Of a stretch of DNA of 64,000 nucleotides, positions 16,578-25,550 are shown piece after piece; position 1 is the first letter of the stretch; each line of letters begins with the position of its first letter. The stretch is from contig NZ_BBJF01000006.1 in NCBI RefSeq assembly GCF_000739735.1, forward strand, positions 62,001-126,000. Direction: 5' to 3'. The notes beneath the pieces are model-generated. The model saw only the letters and a program-made list of their open reading frames with translations, was not told where the DNA came from and did no database searches. Position numbers and translations under genes: made by a program. Source of the stretch: Paraburkholderia ginsengisoli NBRC 100965 (lineage in GTDB: Bacteria > Pseudomonadota > Gammaproteobacteria > Burkholderiales > Burkholderiaceae).

Positions 16578-17786
16578 TCAATCAGCAGGCCGCAGCTTCT
16601 TCACCTCGGCATCCGACGGCTGCACGCTCGCACCGTCGATATACCGGTACGACGTCATCACGCCCTTGCCGTCCTTCAAGCCCGTCACGCCGACATACGC
16701 GCCCATCGTCGATTGATTGTCCTGCGCGCGATAGCTGATCGGCCCGAAGGGCGTCTGCACATTGAGGCCCTTGAATGCGGCGGCGAGCTTGTCGGAGTCC
16801 ACCGTGCCGGCCTTCCTGATACCCTCGGCAATCGACATCAGCGCGGAGTAACCCACCACCGAGCCGAGCCGCGGATAGTCGTGATATCTGGCCTTATACG
16901 CATCGACGAATTTTTTGTTCGCCGCCGTATCGATCGAATACCACGGGTAGCCGGTCACGATCCAGCCGGTCGGCGCTTCCGCGCCCAGCGGGTCGAGATA
17001 GTCCGGCTCGCCGGTCAGGAGCGACACCACGCTGCGGTCCTTGAAGAGCCCGCGCGTATTGCCTTCACGCACGAACTTGCCGAGGTCCGCGCCGAACAGC
17101 ACGTTGAAGATCGCGTCGGGCTTCGCGTCGGCGATCGCCTGGGTCACGGCGCCCGCGTCGACGTTGCCGAGCGGCGTCGCCTGTTCGACGACGAACTGCA
17201 CGTCCGGCTGCGCGGCCGTCAGCAGCTTCCTGAACGTCGCCACCGCCGATTGCCCGTACTCGTAATTCGGGTACACCAGCGCCCAGCGTTTCTTCTTCAG
17301 CTTCGCCGCTTCCGGCACCAGCATCGCGACCTGCATGTACGTGGAAGGACGCAGACGGTATGTGTATTTGTTGCCGTCGGCCCAGACGATCTTGTCGGTC
17401 AGCGGTTCGGCGGCGAGGAAGAACATCTTCTTCTGCTTCGCGAAGTCGCTCAGCGCGAGCCCGGTGTTCGACAGGTACCCGCCGAACAGCAACTGCACCT
17501 GCTCGCGCGCGATCAATTCCTGCGCGACGCGAATCGTGTCGCCGGGGTTGGCGTTGTCGTCGCGCGAGACGACTTCAAGCTGCTTGCCGAGCACGCCGCC
17601 CGCCGCGTTCACCTGTTCGAGCGCGAGATTCCAGCCGTTCCTGTAAGGCCCGAGAAAGGCGGGCTGCGCCTTGTAGCTGTTGATCTCGCCGATCTTGATG
17701 GTCTGCTGGGCGCTCGCGCTGAACGCGGCAAGCGAGCACACCGTCGACACCATCAGGCGAGACATCCATCCTGCGCGCGTGGTCAT
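16578..17786 (-). CDS. ABC transporter substrate-binding protein, branched-chain amino-acid type
   Basis: 402 aa periplasmic binding protein of the LivK/UrtA-like peripheral-binding-protein fold. A Sec signal peptide ends at SAFSASAQQ (about residue 26). The mature protein starts TIKIGEINSYKAQPAFLGPY with the typical NGWNLALEQVNAAGGVLGKQ and DDNANPGDTIRVAQELI blocks, and ends VQPSDAEVKKLRPAD. The ATG at 17786 has GGAGAA upstream; a longer open frame to 17975 lacks a ribosome site. It is the last gene of a minus-strand operon with fused permease and two ATPases. The ligand may be an amino acid, urea, short amide or aromatic compound; it is not determined. Confidence 0.88.
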   Translation of the reverse strand: MTTRAGWMSRLMVSTVCSLAAFSASAQQTIKIGEINSYKAQPAFLGPYRNGWNLALEQVNAAGGVLGKQLEVVSRDDNANPGDTIRVAQELIAREQVQLLFGGYLSNTGLALSDFAKQKKMFFLAAEPLTDKIVWADGNKYTYRLRPSTYMQVAMLVPEAAKLKKKRWALVYPNYEYGQSAVATFRKLLTAAQPDVQFVVEQATPLGNVDAGAVTQAIADAKPDAIFNVLFGADLGKFVREGNTRGLFKDRSVVSLLTGEPDYLDPLGAEAPTGWIVTGYPWYSIDTAANKKFVDAYKARYHDYPRLGSVVGYSALMSIAEGIRKAGTVDSDKLAAAFKGLNVQTPFGPISYRAQDNQSTMGAYVGVTGLKDGKGVMTSYRYIDGASVQPSDAEVKKLRPAD

Positions 17787-17967
17787 GCGTTTCTCCGTTA
17801 TCAATGGGATTGCGTGAATGCTGGTGATTTTTATCAGGCGTTCGAGCCGCCGAACCGTCGACGCAGGTGCGACACGGATTCGGCCAGCTGGGCGTCGTTG
17901 AAACCGGCGCGGTAAGCCGGCATCGTACCGAGTTCGGGCCGCGCAGGCGAGCCGAAGCCGGCGGGAA

Positions 17968-18681
17968 TCACACACTCAGATAGGCGCGCCTCACCGTTTC
18001 GTTCCGTGCGAGTTCGCCGATCGTGCCGCTAAAACGGATCTGCCCTTTTTCGAGCACATACGCACGGTCGCTGACCAGCTCGGCGAAATGCAGATTCTGT
18101 TCTGACAACAGTATCGACAGCCCTTCGCGCTTCAGTTCCAGGATCATGTTCGCCATCTGTTCGACGATCAACGGCGCGACGCCTTCCGACGGTTCGTCGA
18201 GCAGCACCAGATACGGATTGCCCATCAGCGTGCGCGAGACGGTCAGCATCTGCTGCTCGCCGCCGCTCATCTGGCCGCCCGGACGCCGAGGCATTTCGCC
18301 GAGATTCGGAAAGAGCCGGAACAATTTTTCGGGCGTCCATTGCGGCGCATCTTCGCGCGGCGGCTGACGGCCGGCGTCGAGGTTTTCCATCACCGTCAGA
18401 TCGGCGAACACGCGACGGTCTTCCGGCACGAAGCCCATGCCCATTCGCGCGATCTTGTACGGCGGCAACGCGGCGATGTTCCGGCCACGGAACGTGACCT
18501 CCCCGTGACGGCGCGGCAGCAGACCCATCACTGCTTTCATCGTGGTCGACTTGCCCGCACCGTTGCGGCCCATCAGCGCGACGACTTCCCCGCGCCCCAC
18601 TTCCAGGCTGACGTCGAACAGAATATGCGCGCGGCCATAGAACGCGTTGAGACCGGAAACTTTCAGCATCGGCTCGTTCAT
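17968..18681 (-). CDS. livF: Branched-chain amino-acid-type ABC transporter ATPase LivF
   Basis: 237 aa cytoplasmic nucleotide-binding subunit. Walker A GRNGAGKST near 38, signature MSGGEQQMLTVSRTL near 138 and Walker B YLVLLDEPSEGVAPL near 156 are intact. Length and the PSEGVAPLIVEQ motif fit the LivF subfamily. Its ATG overlaps the TGA of livG (ATGA), so the two are translationally coupled. It works with the LivG-like ATPase, the fused permease and the periplasmic binding protein of the same operon. Confidence 0.9.
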   Translation of the reverse strand: MNEPMLKVSGLNAFYGRAHILFDVSLEVGRGEVVALMGRNGAGKSTTMKAVMGLLPRRHGEVTFRGRNIAALPPYKIARMGMGFVPEDRRVFADLTVMENLDAGRQPPREDAPQWTPEKLFRLFPNLGEMPRRPGGQMSGGEQQMLTVSRTLMGNPYLVLLDEPSEGVAPLIVEQMANMILELKREGLSILLSEQNLHFAELVSDRAYVLEKGQIRFSGTIGELARNETVRRAYLSV

Positions 18682-19496
18682 GGCGTCGTGCCCCGTTCCA
18701 CCGCGCCATCCGCACCGCCCGCCGCGCCGCGTAGCGGCACATGCGGGCGGAACGTCTTGCCGGTGCCGAAATACACTTCCTGCACGCGCGGGTCGTTGCG
18801 GATCTTGTCGGCGTCGCCCTCGGCGATCAGCTTGCCGCGCGCAAGAACGATGAGGCGATCGGCGTACGCGAATACAACGTCCATGCTGTGCTCGGTAAAC
18901 AGCACGCCGATCTTATGTTCGGTGACGAGGCGTTGGGTCAGGGCCATCAATTCGTTGCGCTCCTTCGGCGCCATGCCGGCGGTGGGTTCATCCATTAACA
19001 GCAGCTTCGGCCGGTTGGCCAGCGCGATGGCCAGCTCGACGCGCTTCACGTCGCCATACGCGAGCACGCCGCACGCGCGCTTCGCGTCCGCACCCATGCC
19101 GACCTGTTCGAGCAAAGCGAAGGCTTCGTCCGCGTAGCGCGCGCCCGTGGCTCTCCATAGGCCAAAGGTTTTGCGCTCGCGCGACACCAGCGCCATCTGC
19201 ACGTTTTCGAGCACGGTCATCGAATTGAAGGTCGCGGCGATCTGGAACGTGCGGCCGACGCCGAGCCGCCAGATGTCACGCGGACGCATGCCGACCAGCT
19301 CATGACCGTTCAGGCAAATCGACCCGGACGACGGCGGCAACTGCCCATTGACCATGTTGAAGCAGGTCGATTTGCCCGCGCCGTTTGGGCCGAGCAGCGC
19401 GAGCAGTTGACCGGCTTCGAGATCGAACGATACGTTGTCGACCGCCTTCAGGCCGCCGAACGATTTGGAAAGGCCGGAGACGCGCAGCAAGCTCAT
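18678..19496 (-). CDS. livG: Branched-chain amino-acid-type ABC transporter ATPase LivG
   Basis: 272 aa. Walker A GPNGAGKST near 37, Walker B KLLLMDEPTAGMAPKER near 168 and the LivG-type RDIWRLGVGRTFQI near 74 are present. The signature region reads LAYGDVKRVELAIAL instead of the commoner LSYGQQRRLEIARAL, a modest deviation. The C-terminus has a tail after VQEVYFGTGK, the usual LivG end, adding about 25 residues rich in Gly and Ala. Start and stop overlap both neighbours by 4 bp. Confidence 0.9.
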   Translation of the reverse strand: MSLLRVSGLSKSFGGLKAVDNVSFDLEAGQLLALLGPNGAGKSTCFNMVNGQLPPSSGSICLNGHELVGMRPRDIWRLGVGRTFQIAATFNSMTVLENVQMALVSRERKTFGLWRATGARYADEAFALLEQVGMGADAKRACGVLAYGDVKRVELAIALANRPKLLLMDEPTAGMAPKERNELMALTQRLVTEHKIGVLFTEHSMDVVFAYADRLIVLARGKLIAEGDADKIRNDPRVQEVYFGTGKTFRPHVPLRGAAGGADGAVERGTTP

Positions 19497-21445
19497 AGCC
19501 CCTCCTCGATCGCGGCGCCGCGCTGCGCAGGCTGTGCTGCGCTGCTGCCCTGCAGGTCCGCACCGCCATCGCCGTCATCGCCGAAACGCTCGCGGACGAA
19601 GCCGACGACCCCTTGCGGAAACGCGATTACCAGCAGCAGGATCACGAGGCCCAGCAGCGCCTGCCAGTAATCGGTCTGCCGCGCGACCGTGTCCTGCAGC
19701 CACGTGAACACGGCCGCCCCGACGATCGGTCCGCTCAGGGTCTGCAAGCCGCCGAGCAGCACCATCACGAGCCCGTCCACCGAACGGCTCACGCTGATCA
19801 CTTCCGGCGAGATCGTCCCCTTCGAGAACGCGTACAGCGAGCCGGCCAGCCCGCAGAACAGCGACGCGATCACGAACGCGGCCCACTGCACGCGCTTCAC
19901 GTCGATGCCGATTGCCTCGGCGCGCAAGGCCGAATCGCGCGACGCGCGCATCGCGTAACCGAGCGGTGAGAACAGCATCTTGCGCAACAGCCACACGCCG
20001 AGCACCGCGCACACGAGCGTCAGGTAATAGAACGCCACCGGCGACGACAGCCAGTTCGACGGCCATAAGCCAAGCACGCCATTGCTGCCGCCGGTCACGT
20101 CGTCCCACTGGAACACGACCGACCAGACGATCTGCGCGAACGCGAGCGTCAGCATCGCCAGATAGACGCCGGAGAGGCGCACGCAGAACCAGCCGAACAC
20201 CAGCGCGCCACCGATCGCCAGCAACGGTCCGAGCAGCAGCGCGGCTTCCATCGGCAAATTCAGCACTTTGAGGAACAGCGCCGCGCCGTATGCACCGAGG
20301 CCGAAGTAAGCGGCGTGACCGAACGAATGCATACCGCCCGGTCCCATGATGAAATGCAGGCTCGTCGCGAACAGTACCGCAATCAGTATTTCGACCAGCA
20401 GCACCGGCAAATACGGAAACGCGTTCGCCGCGAGCGGTGCGAGTGCGAGGACCAGCAACACGAGTGCGGCTAGCCACTTGAGCCGCTTGCCTGCCGGACG
20501 CAACGGCGTTTCCGGCGCCGCCATCCCACGCACGGCGGCGCTCGCGCGGCCGAGCAGTCCCCACGGCCGCACTACCAGCACGACCGCCATCACGACGAAT
20601 TCGGCGACCAGCGTGAAACGGCTCAACGAAAGCCCGACGCCGAGGATCGTCACGTGACCGATGCCGATGCACAGCGCCTTGATCTCCGCGATGATCAACG
20701 CGGCGATGAACGCGCCCGGAATCGAGCCCATGCCGCCGACCACCACCACGACGAACGCATTGCCGATCGTCTCCAGGTCCAGCGACAGATTCGCCGACAT
20801 GCGCGGCCCTTGCAGCGCGCCGCCAAGTCCCGCGAGAAACGCGCCGACAAAGAACACGCCGGTAAACAGCCACGCCTGATTGATGCCGAGCGCGCCGAGC
20901 ATCTCGCGATCCTGGGTCGCCGCGCGCACCAGCGTGCCCCAGCGCGTGCGCGTCAACGCATACCAGAGCAGCAGCAGCACGGCCGGCCCGATCACGATCA
21001 ACGCGATGTCGTAAGTCGGCAGCGGATGGCCGAGAAAATCGACCGCGCCCGCCAGATGCGGCGCGCGTGGTCCGAACAGATCTTCCGGGCCCCACAGCCA
21101 TAGCGCGGCATCGCGAAAGATCAACACCAGCGCGAACGTGGCGAGCAGGTGGAACAACTCGGGCGCCTGATAGATGCGCCGCAACACGACTATCTCGACC
21201 AGCGCGCCGAGCACCGCGACCACCAGCGCGGCGGCCAGCATCGACAGCCAGAAGCCGCCGGTCGTCTGCCCGAAACGGCTCGCGATGCTATACGCGACGT
21301 AGATGCCGAACATATAGAACGAGCCGTGCGCAAAGTTGACGATGCGCGTCACACCGAAGATCAGCGACAAACCGGCGGCGACGAGAAACAGCGTCGACGC
21401 ATCGGCGAGTCCGTTGACCAGTTGTACCAGCAAATTCGAAAACAT
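19493..21445 (-). CDS. Fused LivH-LivM permease of the branched-chain amino-acid ABC system
   Basis: 650 aa inner-membrane protein joining two permeases that are usually separate. Residues 1 to about 290 are LivH-like (LFLVAAGLSLIFGVTRIVNF, GMGSIPGAFIAALIIAEIKA, ending at VVRPWGLLGR). A linker of about 35 residues leads to a LivM-like half (about 330-625: LHFIMGPGGMHSFGHAAYFG, VRLSGVYLAMLTLAFAQI, GGLQTLSGPIVGAAVF). No stop or frameshift separates them. The ATG at 21445 has GAGGGG upstream; the frame further right is not needed. It couples to livG by ATGA. One polypeptide would supply both transmembrane halves of the importer. Confidence 0.9.
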   Translation of the reverse strand: MFSNLLVQLVNGLADASTLFLVAAGLSLIFGVTRIVNFAHGSFYMFGIYVAYSIASRFGQTTGGFWLSMLAAALVVAVLGALVEIVVLRRIYQAPELFHLLATFALVLIFRDAALWLWGPEDLFGPRAPHLAGAVDFLGHPLPTYDIALIVIGPAVLLLLWYALTRTRWGTLVRAATQDREMLGALGINQAWLFTGVFFVGAFLAGLGGALQGPRMSANLSLDLETIGNAFVVVVVGGMGSIPGAFIAALIIAEIKALCIGIGHVTILGVGLSLSRFTLVAEFVVMAVVLVVRPWGLLGRASAAVRGMAAPETPLRPAGKRLKWLAALVLLVLALAPLAANAFPYLPVLLVEILIAVLFATSLHFIMGPGGMHSFGHAAYFGLGAYGAALFLKVLNLPMEAALLLGPLLAIGGALVFGWFCVRLSGVYLAMLTLAFAQIVWSVVFQWDDVTGGSNGVLGLWPSNWLSSPVAFYYLTLVCAVLGVWLLRKMLFSPLGYAMRASRDSALRAEAIGIDVKRVQWAAFVIASLFCGLAGSLYAFSKGTISPEVISVSRSVDGLVMVLLGGLQTLSGPIVGAAVFTWLQDTVARQTDYWQALLGLVILLLVIAFPQGVVGFVRERFGDDGDGGADLQGSSAAQPAQRGAAIEEGL

Positions 21446-21814
21446 CGCGCCCCTCGGCAGCTTGCCGGACGGCGCGCGCGGCGGGCGCACACGGCACGTT
21501 CGGCAGGTCGTTGCAGCGCGTGCGGCACCATGCGCGCCCGCGTCAACGGCGAGATGGTACGTCAAGTTTCACTGAGAGCCGGCGAGACCGGCGAACCCAC
21601 CCACGCGGTGCCGTTGCCCGTCGGCCGGATCGAGTGCGCTGCTGCCGCCGTCCATCACGCCTCAATCTACGCCGAAGCGGGGCATCGCGCAGCGCATGCC
21701 TCTGCCGCCCAAGCGGGCTGTATCATGAAGGCGCGCCCGTGCAAAAGTCGCCACGCGTGACCGGCTGCGGCGCATGCTGTCGAACCGATGCGAACATCCA
21801 GCTTCGAGACCGCC
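21446..21814. other. Divergent regulatory gap between the liv-type operon and tetR
   Basis: 369 bp. Both promoters must lie here. I found no convincing dyad operator or hexamers. Open frames in the stretch are unsupported. Confidence 0.35.
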
Positions 21815-22558
21815 ATGAGTCCCACAGCCGCCCGCAAGCCGGGCGCCCCCGGCATCCGTGCGAAACAGGCACAGGACACGCGCGCCAAGCTGCTGAAAGC
21901 GGCCATCAAGGTGTTCGCAAAACAGGGATATGCGAGCGGCCGCGTCGAAAGCATTTCGAAGGCCGCGCATTCGCACGATCGCATGATCTATTACTACTTC
22001 GGCAGCAAGGAGCAGTTGTTCGTCGAAGTACTGGAAACGATCTACACGCAGTTCACCGAAGCGGAAAGCAAACTCGATCTCGATCTGGACGATCCGGTGC
22101 ATGGCCTCGAACAGATGGTCGAATTCGTCTGGCAGTACTACCTCGATCACCCCGAGTTCGTCACGCTGCTGTCGAGCGAGAATCTGCATCGGGGCAAGCA
22201 CGCGAAAAAATCGCTGAAGCTGAAAGAGATTTCGGGCCATGCGATTTCGGTCGTGCAGCAGTTGCTGGATGCGGGCCGTGAGCAAAACGTTTTTCGCGCC
22301 GACATCGAAGCGCGTGACGTGTATCTGATCATCGTATCGCTTGGGTATTTTTATAATGCCAATCAGTACACGCTGGGTGCGTTTCTCGGGGAGCCGCTGA
22401 TGGAAAAGGCAGCGCTCGAACATTGGCGCGAGGTTATCAGGGATACGGTGTTGCGGGCGGTGCGGGTGGAGTTGCCGATGAATGCGTCGGCGATTTCGAC
22501 CGCAGGCATCGCCTCCACCGAGAGGGGTGGAAACGAGCCCGCGCGCGGCGCGGCATAA
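21815..22558 (+). CDS. TetR-family transcriptional regulator
   Basis: 247 aa. The TetR helix-turn-helix is at about residues 22-68: DTRAKLLKAAIKVFAKQGYA, SISKAAHSHDRMIYYYFGSK and EQLFVEVLE. The long C-terminal ligand domain (QMVEFVWQYYLDHPEFVTLL, IIVSLGYFYNANQYTLGAFL) resembles the TetR_C group often placed next to aromatic and amide catabolism. The start at 21815 has a GAGA nearby; an in-frame ATG at 21788 without a ribosome site is an alternative. It diverges from the ABC operon at 19.5-21.4 kb, which it probably represses. The inducer is unknown. Confidence 0.85.
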   Translation: MSPTAARKPGAPGIRAKQAQDTRAKLLKAAIKVFAKQGYASGRVESISKAAHSHDRMIYYYFGSKEQLFVEVLETIYTQFTEAESKLDLDLDDPVHGLEQMVEFVWQYYLDHPEFVTLLSSENLHRGKHAKKSLKLKEISGHAISVVQQLLDAGREQNVFRADIEARDVYLIIVSLGYFYNANQYTLGAFLGEPLMEKAALEHWREVIRDTVLRAVRVELPMNASAISTAGIASTERGGNEPARGAA

Positions 22559-22588
22559 AAAAACGCGCCGATCGACGGCGCGCTTTTC
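22557..22588. terminator. Bidirectional intrinsic terminator
   Basis: Stem CGCGCCG (22564-22570) and CGGCGCG (22576-22582) with loop ATCGA, flanked by an A run on the left and TTTT on the right. It lies between tetR (plus) and pcaC (minus). Confidence 0.8.
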
Positions 22589-22615
22589 TCATCGCAAGAC
22601 GATGAACCAACAGTG

Positions 22616-23014
22616 TTACGGGTTCGCTGCCGCCGCCGCATCATCCTCACGAAACAGCTTATCCGCCAGATGAAACGCGGAATTAGCCGCCGGCACACCG
22701 CAATAAATTGCGGTTTGCAGCAGCACTTCCTTGATCTGCTCGCGCGTCACGCCGTTGTTCTTCGCGGCGCGCAAATGTAGCGCGAGTTCCTCGCTGCGAT
22801 TGAGCGCGACCATCATCGCGATGGTCAGCAGGCTGCGCGTATGCCGCGGCAAGCCATCGCGCGTCCAGATTTCGCCCCACGCATAGCGCGTGATCAGGTT
22901 CTGGAACTCGTCCGTCAGTTCGGTGCGATTCGCGAGCGAGCGGTCGACGTGCGCGCTGCCCAGCACCGCGCGGCGTACGCCGAGTCCGGCTTCGTAGCGG
23001 TCTTCGTCGTTCAT
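22616..23014 (-). CDS. pcaC: 4-carboxymuconolactone decarboxylase
   Basis: 132 aa, the length of stand-alone PcaC. It decarboxylates 4-carboxymuconolactone to beta-ketoadipate enol-lactone. Family motifs are VLGSAHVDRSLANRTELTDE, ITRYAWGEIWTRDGLPRHTR, SLLTIAMMVALNRSEELALH and the catalytic-region QIKEVLLQTAIYCGVPAANS. It is the last gene of the pca run and overlaps pcaD by ATGA, so the two steps are coupled. Confidence 0.92.
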   Translation of the reverse strand: MNDEDRYEAGLGVRRAVLGSAHVDRSLANRTELTDEFQNLITRYAWGEIWTRDGLPRHTRSLLTIAMMVALNRSEELALHLRAAKNNGVTREQIKEVLLQTAIYCGVPAANSAFHLADKLFREDDAAAAANP

Positions 23015-23802
23015 TTCGTCTCCGTCAGGAAGTCGAGCACGGTCTTCGTGAAAGCGTCGACCTGCTCGATGTTGGAAATATGCGAGGCGTCCAGCTCGAC
23101 GTAACGCGCGCCGGGAATCGACTGCGCGAGGTCGCGGCCTTGCGCGGGCGTTGCGGCGAGATCGTGCGTGCCGCTGATCACCAGCGTCGGCACCTTGATG
23201 CCGGCCGTTTCAGGGCGCAGATCGGCCGCGTCGATCGCGTCGCAATTCGATGCGTAGCCTTCCTTGTCGGTATGCACGAACACGTCGCGGATCATCGCCA
23301 GCACCACCGGCTCGCGTTCGAAGTAGTCGGCCGTGAACCAGCGCGGCAATACCGCGTCGGCCAGCGCGAGCATGCCTTCGCTGCGCGCCTTCGCGGCACG
23401 CGGCACCCACACTTCCGGCGACCCGATGCGCGCCGCCGTGTTGCACAGCACGACACGCTCGAAGCGCTCGCCATGACGCGCGGCCAACGCGACGCCGGTC
23501 AGGCCGCCCATCGACAGCCCGCAGAAATTCGCGCGGGCAATCTTCAGCGTATCCATCAGGCCGAGCACGTCGCCGGTCAGCTGTTCGATCGTGTACGGAC
23601 CCTTCGGCGCTTCCGAGTGACCGTGACCGCGCGTGTCGTAGCGCAGCACGCGGAAATGTTTGGACAGCGCCGCGACTTGCGGCGTCCACATGGACATATC
23701 GCTGCCGAGCGAATTCGACAACACGATCCACGGCGCGTTGCCGTGACGGTCGCCATCGATTCGATAGTGAAGCTCGGTGCCGTTGACTGCGGCGTAGGGC
23801 AT
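23011..23802 (-). CDS. pcaD: 3-oxoadipate enol-lactonase
   Basis: 263 aa alpha/beta hydrolase. It opens the enol-lactone to beta-ketoadipate. Visible: LSNSLGSDMSMWTPQV, RVLRYDTRGHGHSE, the nucleophile elbow FCGLSMGGLTG (Ser about 99), the acid in VISGTHDLAATP and the His near the C-terminus in ELDASHISNIEQ. Standard length. AGGAG precedes the ATG. It sits between pcaB and pcaC, in pathway order. Confidence 0.92.
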   Translation of the reverse strand: MPYAAVNGTELHYRIDGDRHGNAPWIVLSNSLGSDMSMWTPQVAALSKHFRVLRYDTRGHGHSEAPKGPYTIEQLTGDVLGLMDTLKIARANFCGLSMGGLTGVALAARHGERFERVVLCNTAARIGSPEVWVPRAAKARSEGMLALADAVLPRWFTADYFEREPVVLAMIRDVFVHTDKEGYASNCDAIDAADLRPETAGIKVPTLVISGTHDLAATPAQGRDLAQSIPGARYVELDASHISNIEQVDAFTKTVLDFLTETK

Positions 23803-23807
23803 GCCGG

Positions 23808-25187
23808 TTACTCCTTGGAATGGGCGCGCTCAGCGCGCGAGGTGTGAAGTGCCAGCGCGGCGTCCACATAAGCGTGTGCCTGGCCGACGTAGTGAGCGGG
23901 GTCGAGCAGTTGCTTCAGGCGCTCGAGCGGAAGATGTTCGGTGACGGCTGCGTCGGCGGCGAGCACGTCGAAGAGCGTCTGCCCGTCGCGGATCGCGGCC
24001 TTCGACGCGCGTTCGACCAGATGATGCGCGTCGAGCCGGCCGATGCTGTCGCCGAGCGCGAGCATCACCGCTTCGCCGAGAATCAGGCCGTGCGTGACAT
24101 CGAGATTCGCGGCGAGGCGCGGCACGTTGACGTTCAGCCCGGCAGCAATCGTCTCGATGTTGGCGAGCGCGCCGCCCGCGAGGCGCGCGAGGTCGGGCAG
24201 CGCATCCCACTCGGCCTGCCAGCCGCCGAGCGCGCGCTCGTGCTCCTGCACCATGCCGGCGAACACCGTGGCGACCAGCCCCGGCGCGCGCGTTGCGGCG
24301 GTCAGCACCGCCGCGCAGCCGACCGGGTTGCGCTTGTGCGGCATCGTCGACGACCCGCCCTTGCCTGCCGCAGCGGGCTCGGCGAGTTCGTCGATTTCGG
24401 TTTGCATCTGCAACGAGATGTCGCGTGCGAGTTTGCCGAGCGTGCCGATCAGCATGCCGAACAGCGCCGCCGTTTCAGCGATGCGGTCGCGCTGCGTGTG
24501 CCACGGCAACGTGGGCACCGCGAGGCCGAGTTCTTTTGCGAGCGACTGCGTGACTTGCGGTGCGGCATCGCGCAGACTCGCGAGCGTGCCCGCCGCGCCA
24601 CCGAATTGCAGCACGAGCACACGCGCGCGCAGCGCATCGAGCCGATCGCGATGACGCAGCAGCGCGTCGAGCCATTGCGCGAATTTCAGACCGAGCGTGA
24701 TGGGCAACGCCTGCTGCAACCATGTGCGGCCGATCATCGGCGTCGCGCGATGGGTGGCCGCGAGTTTCGCAATGGCGTCGCAAGTGGATCGCAGGCTCGT
24801 GTCGAGCAGATCGAAGGTGTCGCGCAATTGCAGCACCGTCGCCGTGTCGATGATGTCCTGGCTCGTTGCGCCCCAATGCACGTACTTCGCGGCTTCGGCA
24901 TCGGCCGCCTTGACGCGCGCGGTGAGTTGCTTGACGAGCGGAATCGCGAGGTTGCCGCCGAGCGCGGCGTCGCGCGCGAGCGCGTCGGCGTCGAGCTGAT
25001 CGGCCTGGCAGGCCGCTTCGATCGCGGGCACGGCGGACTGCGGAATCACCTGATGTGCGGCCGACGCACGCGCGAGCGCCGCTTCCACGTCGAGCATCCG
25101 TTGCAGCGTCGCACGCGGCGCCCAGATGTCGTTCATTGGCTGTGTGCCGCAAAGAAGGCCGGTCAGACGGGCGCTGGAGTCGAGCAT
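23808..25187 (-). CDS. pcaB: 3-carboxy-cis,cis-muconate cycloisomerase
   Basis: 459 aa member of the fumarase/aspartase superfamily. It lactonises 3-carboxymuconate to 4-carboxymuconolactone. The superfamily signature GGSSTMPHKRNPVGCAA is at about 280, with YVHWGATSQDIIDTATVLQL near 95 and RTWLQQALPITLGLKFAQWL near 150. The ATG at 25187 (MLDSSARLTGLLCG) begins the conserved domain; the frame extends to 25403 in low-quality sequence without homology. Five bases separate it from pcaD. Upstream lies a 363-bp gap before pcaJ. Confidence 0.9.
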   Translation of the reverse strand: MLDSSARLTGLLCGTQPMNDIWAPRATLQRMLDVEAALARASAAHQVIPQSAVPAIEAACQADQLDADALARDAALGGNLAIPLVKQLTARVKAADAEAAKYVHWGATSQDIIDTATVLQLRDTFDLLDTSLRSTCDAIAKLAATHRATPMIGRTWLQQALPITLGLKFAQWLDALLRHRDRLDALRARVLVLQFGGAAGTLASLRDAAPQVTQSLAKELGLAVPTLPWHTQRDRIAETAALFGMLIGTLGKLARDISLQMQTEIDELAEPAAAGKGGSSTMPHKRNPVGCAAVLTAATRAPGLVATVFAGMVQEHERALGGWQAEWDALPDLARLAGGALANIETIAAGLNVNVPRLAANLDVTHGLILGEAVMLALGDSIGRLDAHHLVERASKAAIRDGQTLFDVLAADAAVTEHLPLERLKQLLDPAHYVGQAHAYVDAALALHTSRAERAHSKE

Positions 25188-25550
25188 GATGACGTCGAGA
25201 ATCGAGAGAATCGGGAATGAAGGTTGGCGCGGTTTGCCGGCGCGGCGCGCCGCGCCGCAATGCGTTGAATGCAGGCGGTGAAGCGCGGTTCGGCGCGGCT
25301 CGTGTTGCCTGGCGCCGCTCGGCGCCGCTTCGTGCCGCATGAACCGTAGCCGGCGCAGCGCACACAGCATTGCGGCGTATTGTGCGCCAAACGCGGCCCG
25401 CATGTCGTTCAGGTTGGCATGGGGGCGGGCACGGAGCTCTGCTCCACACCCGCCGCCGCATTCCTGAAATCTCGCGCGCCGCGTCGAACCTGTGTGCTAT
25501 CACGCACCGTGCCGGCGAGCGAACAGCTCGCCACTCGCCGGCGTTTCGCG
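25188..25550. other. Gene-free gap inside the pca run
   Basis: 363 bp between pcaB and pcaJ, rich in GGCGCGCCGC-like and GGCGCCGCT-like short repeats. It is too short for pcaF and contains no thiolase remnant that I can see. It may hold a separate promoter for pcaBDC. Confidence 0.45.

Noticed and set aside
23820..25220. Long plus-strand frame opposite pcaB
   Set aside because: No recognisable motif and fully antisense to a gene with the fumarase-superfamily signature.
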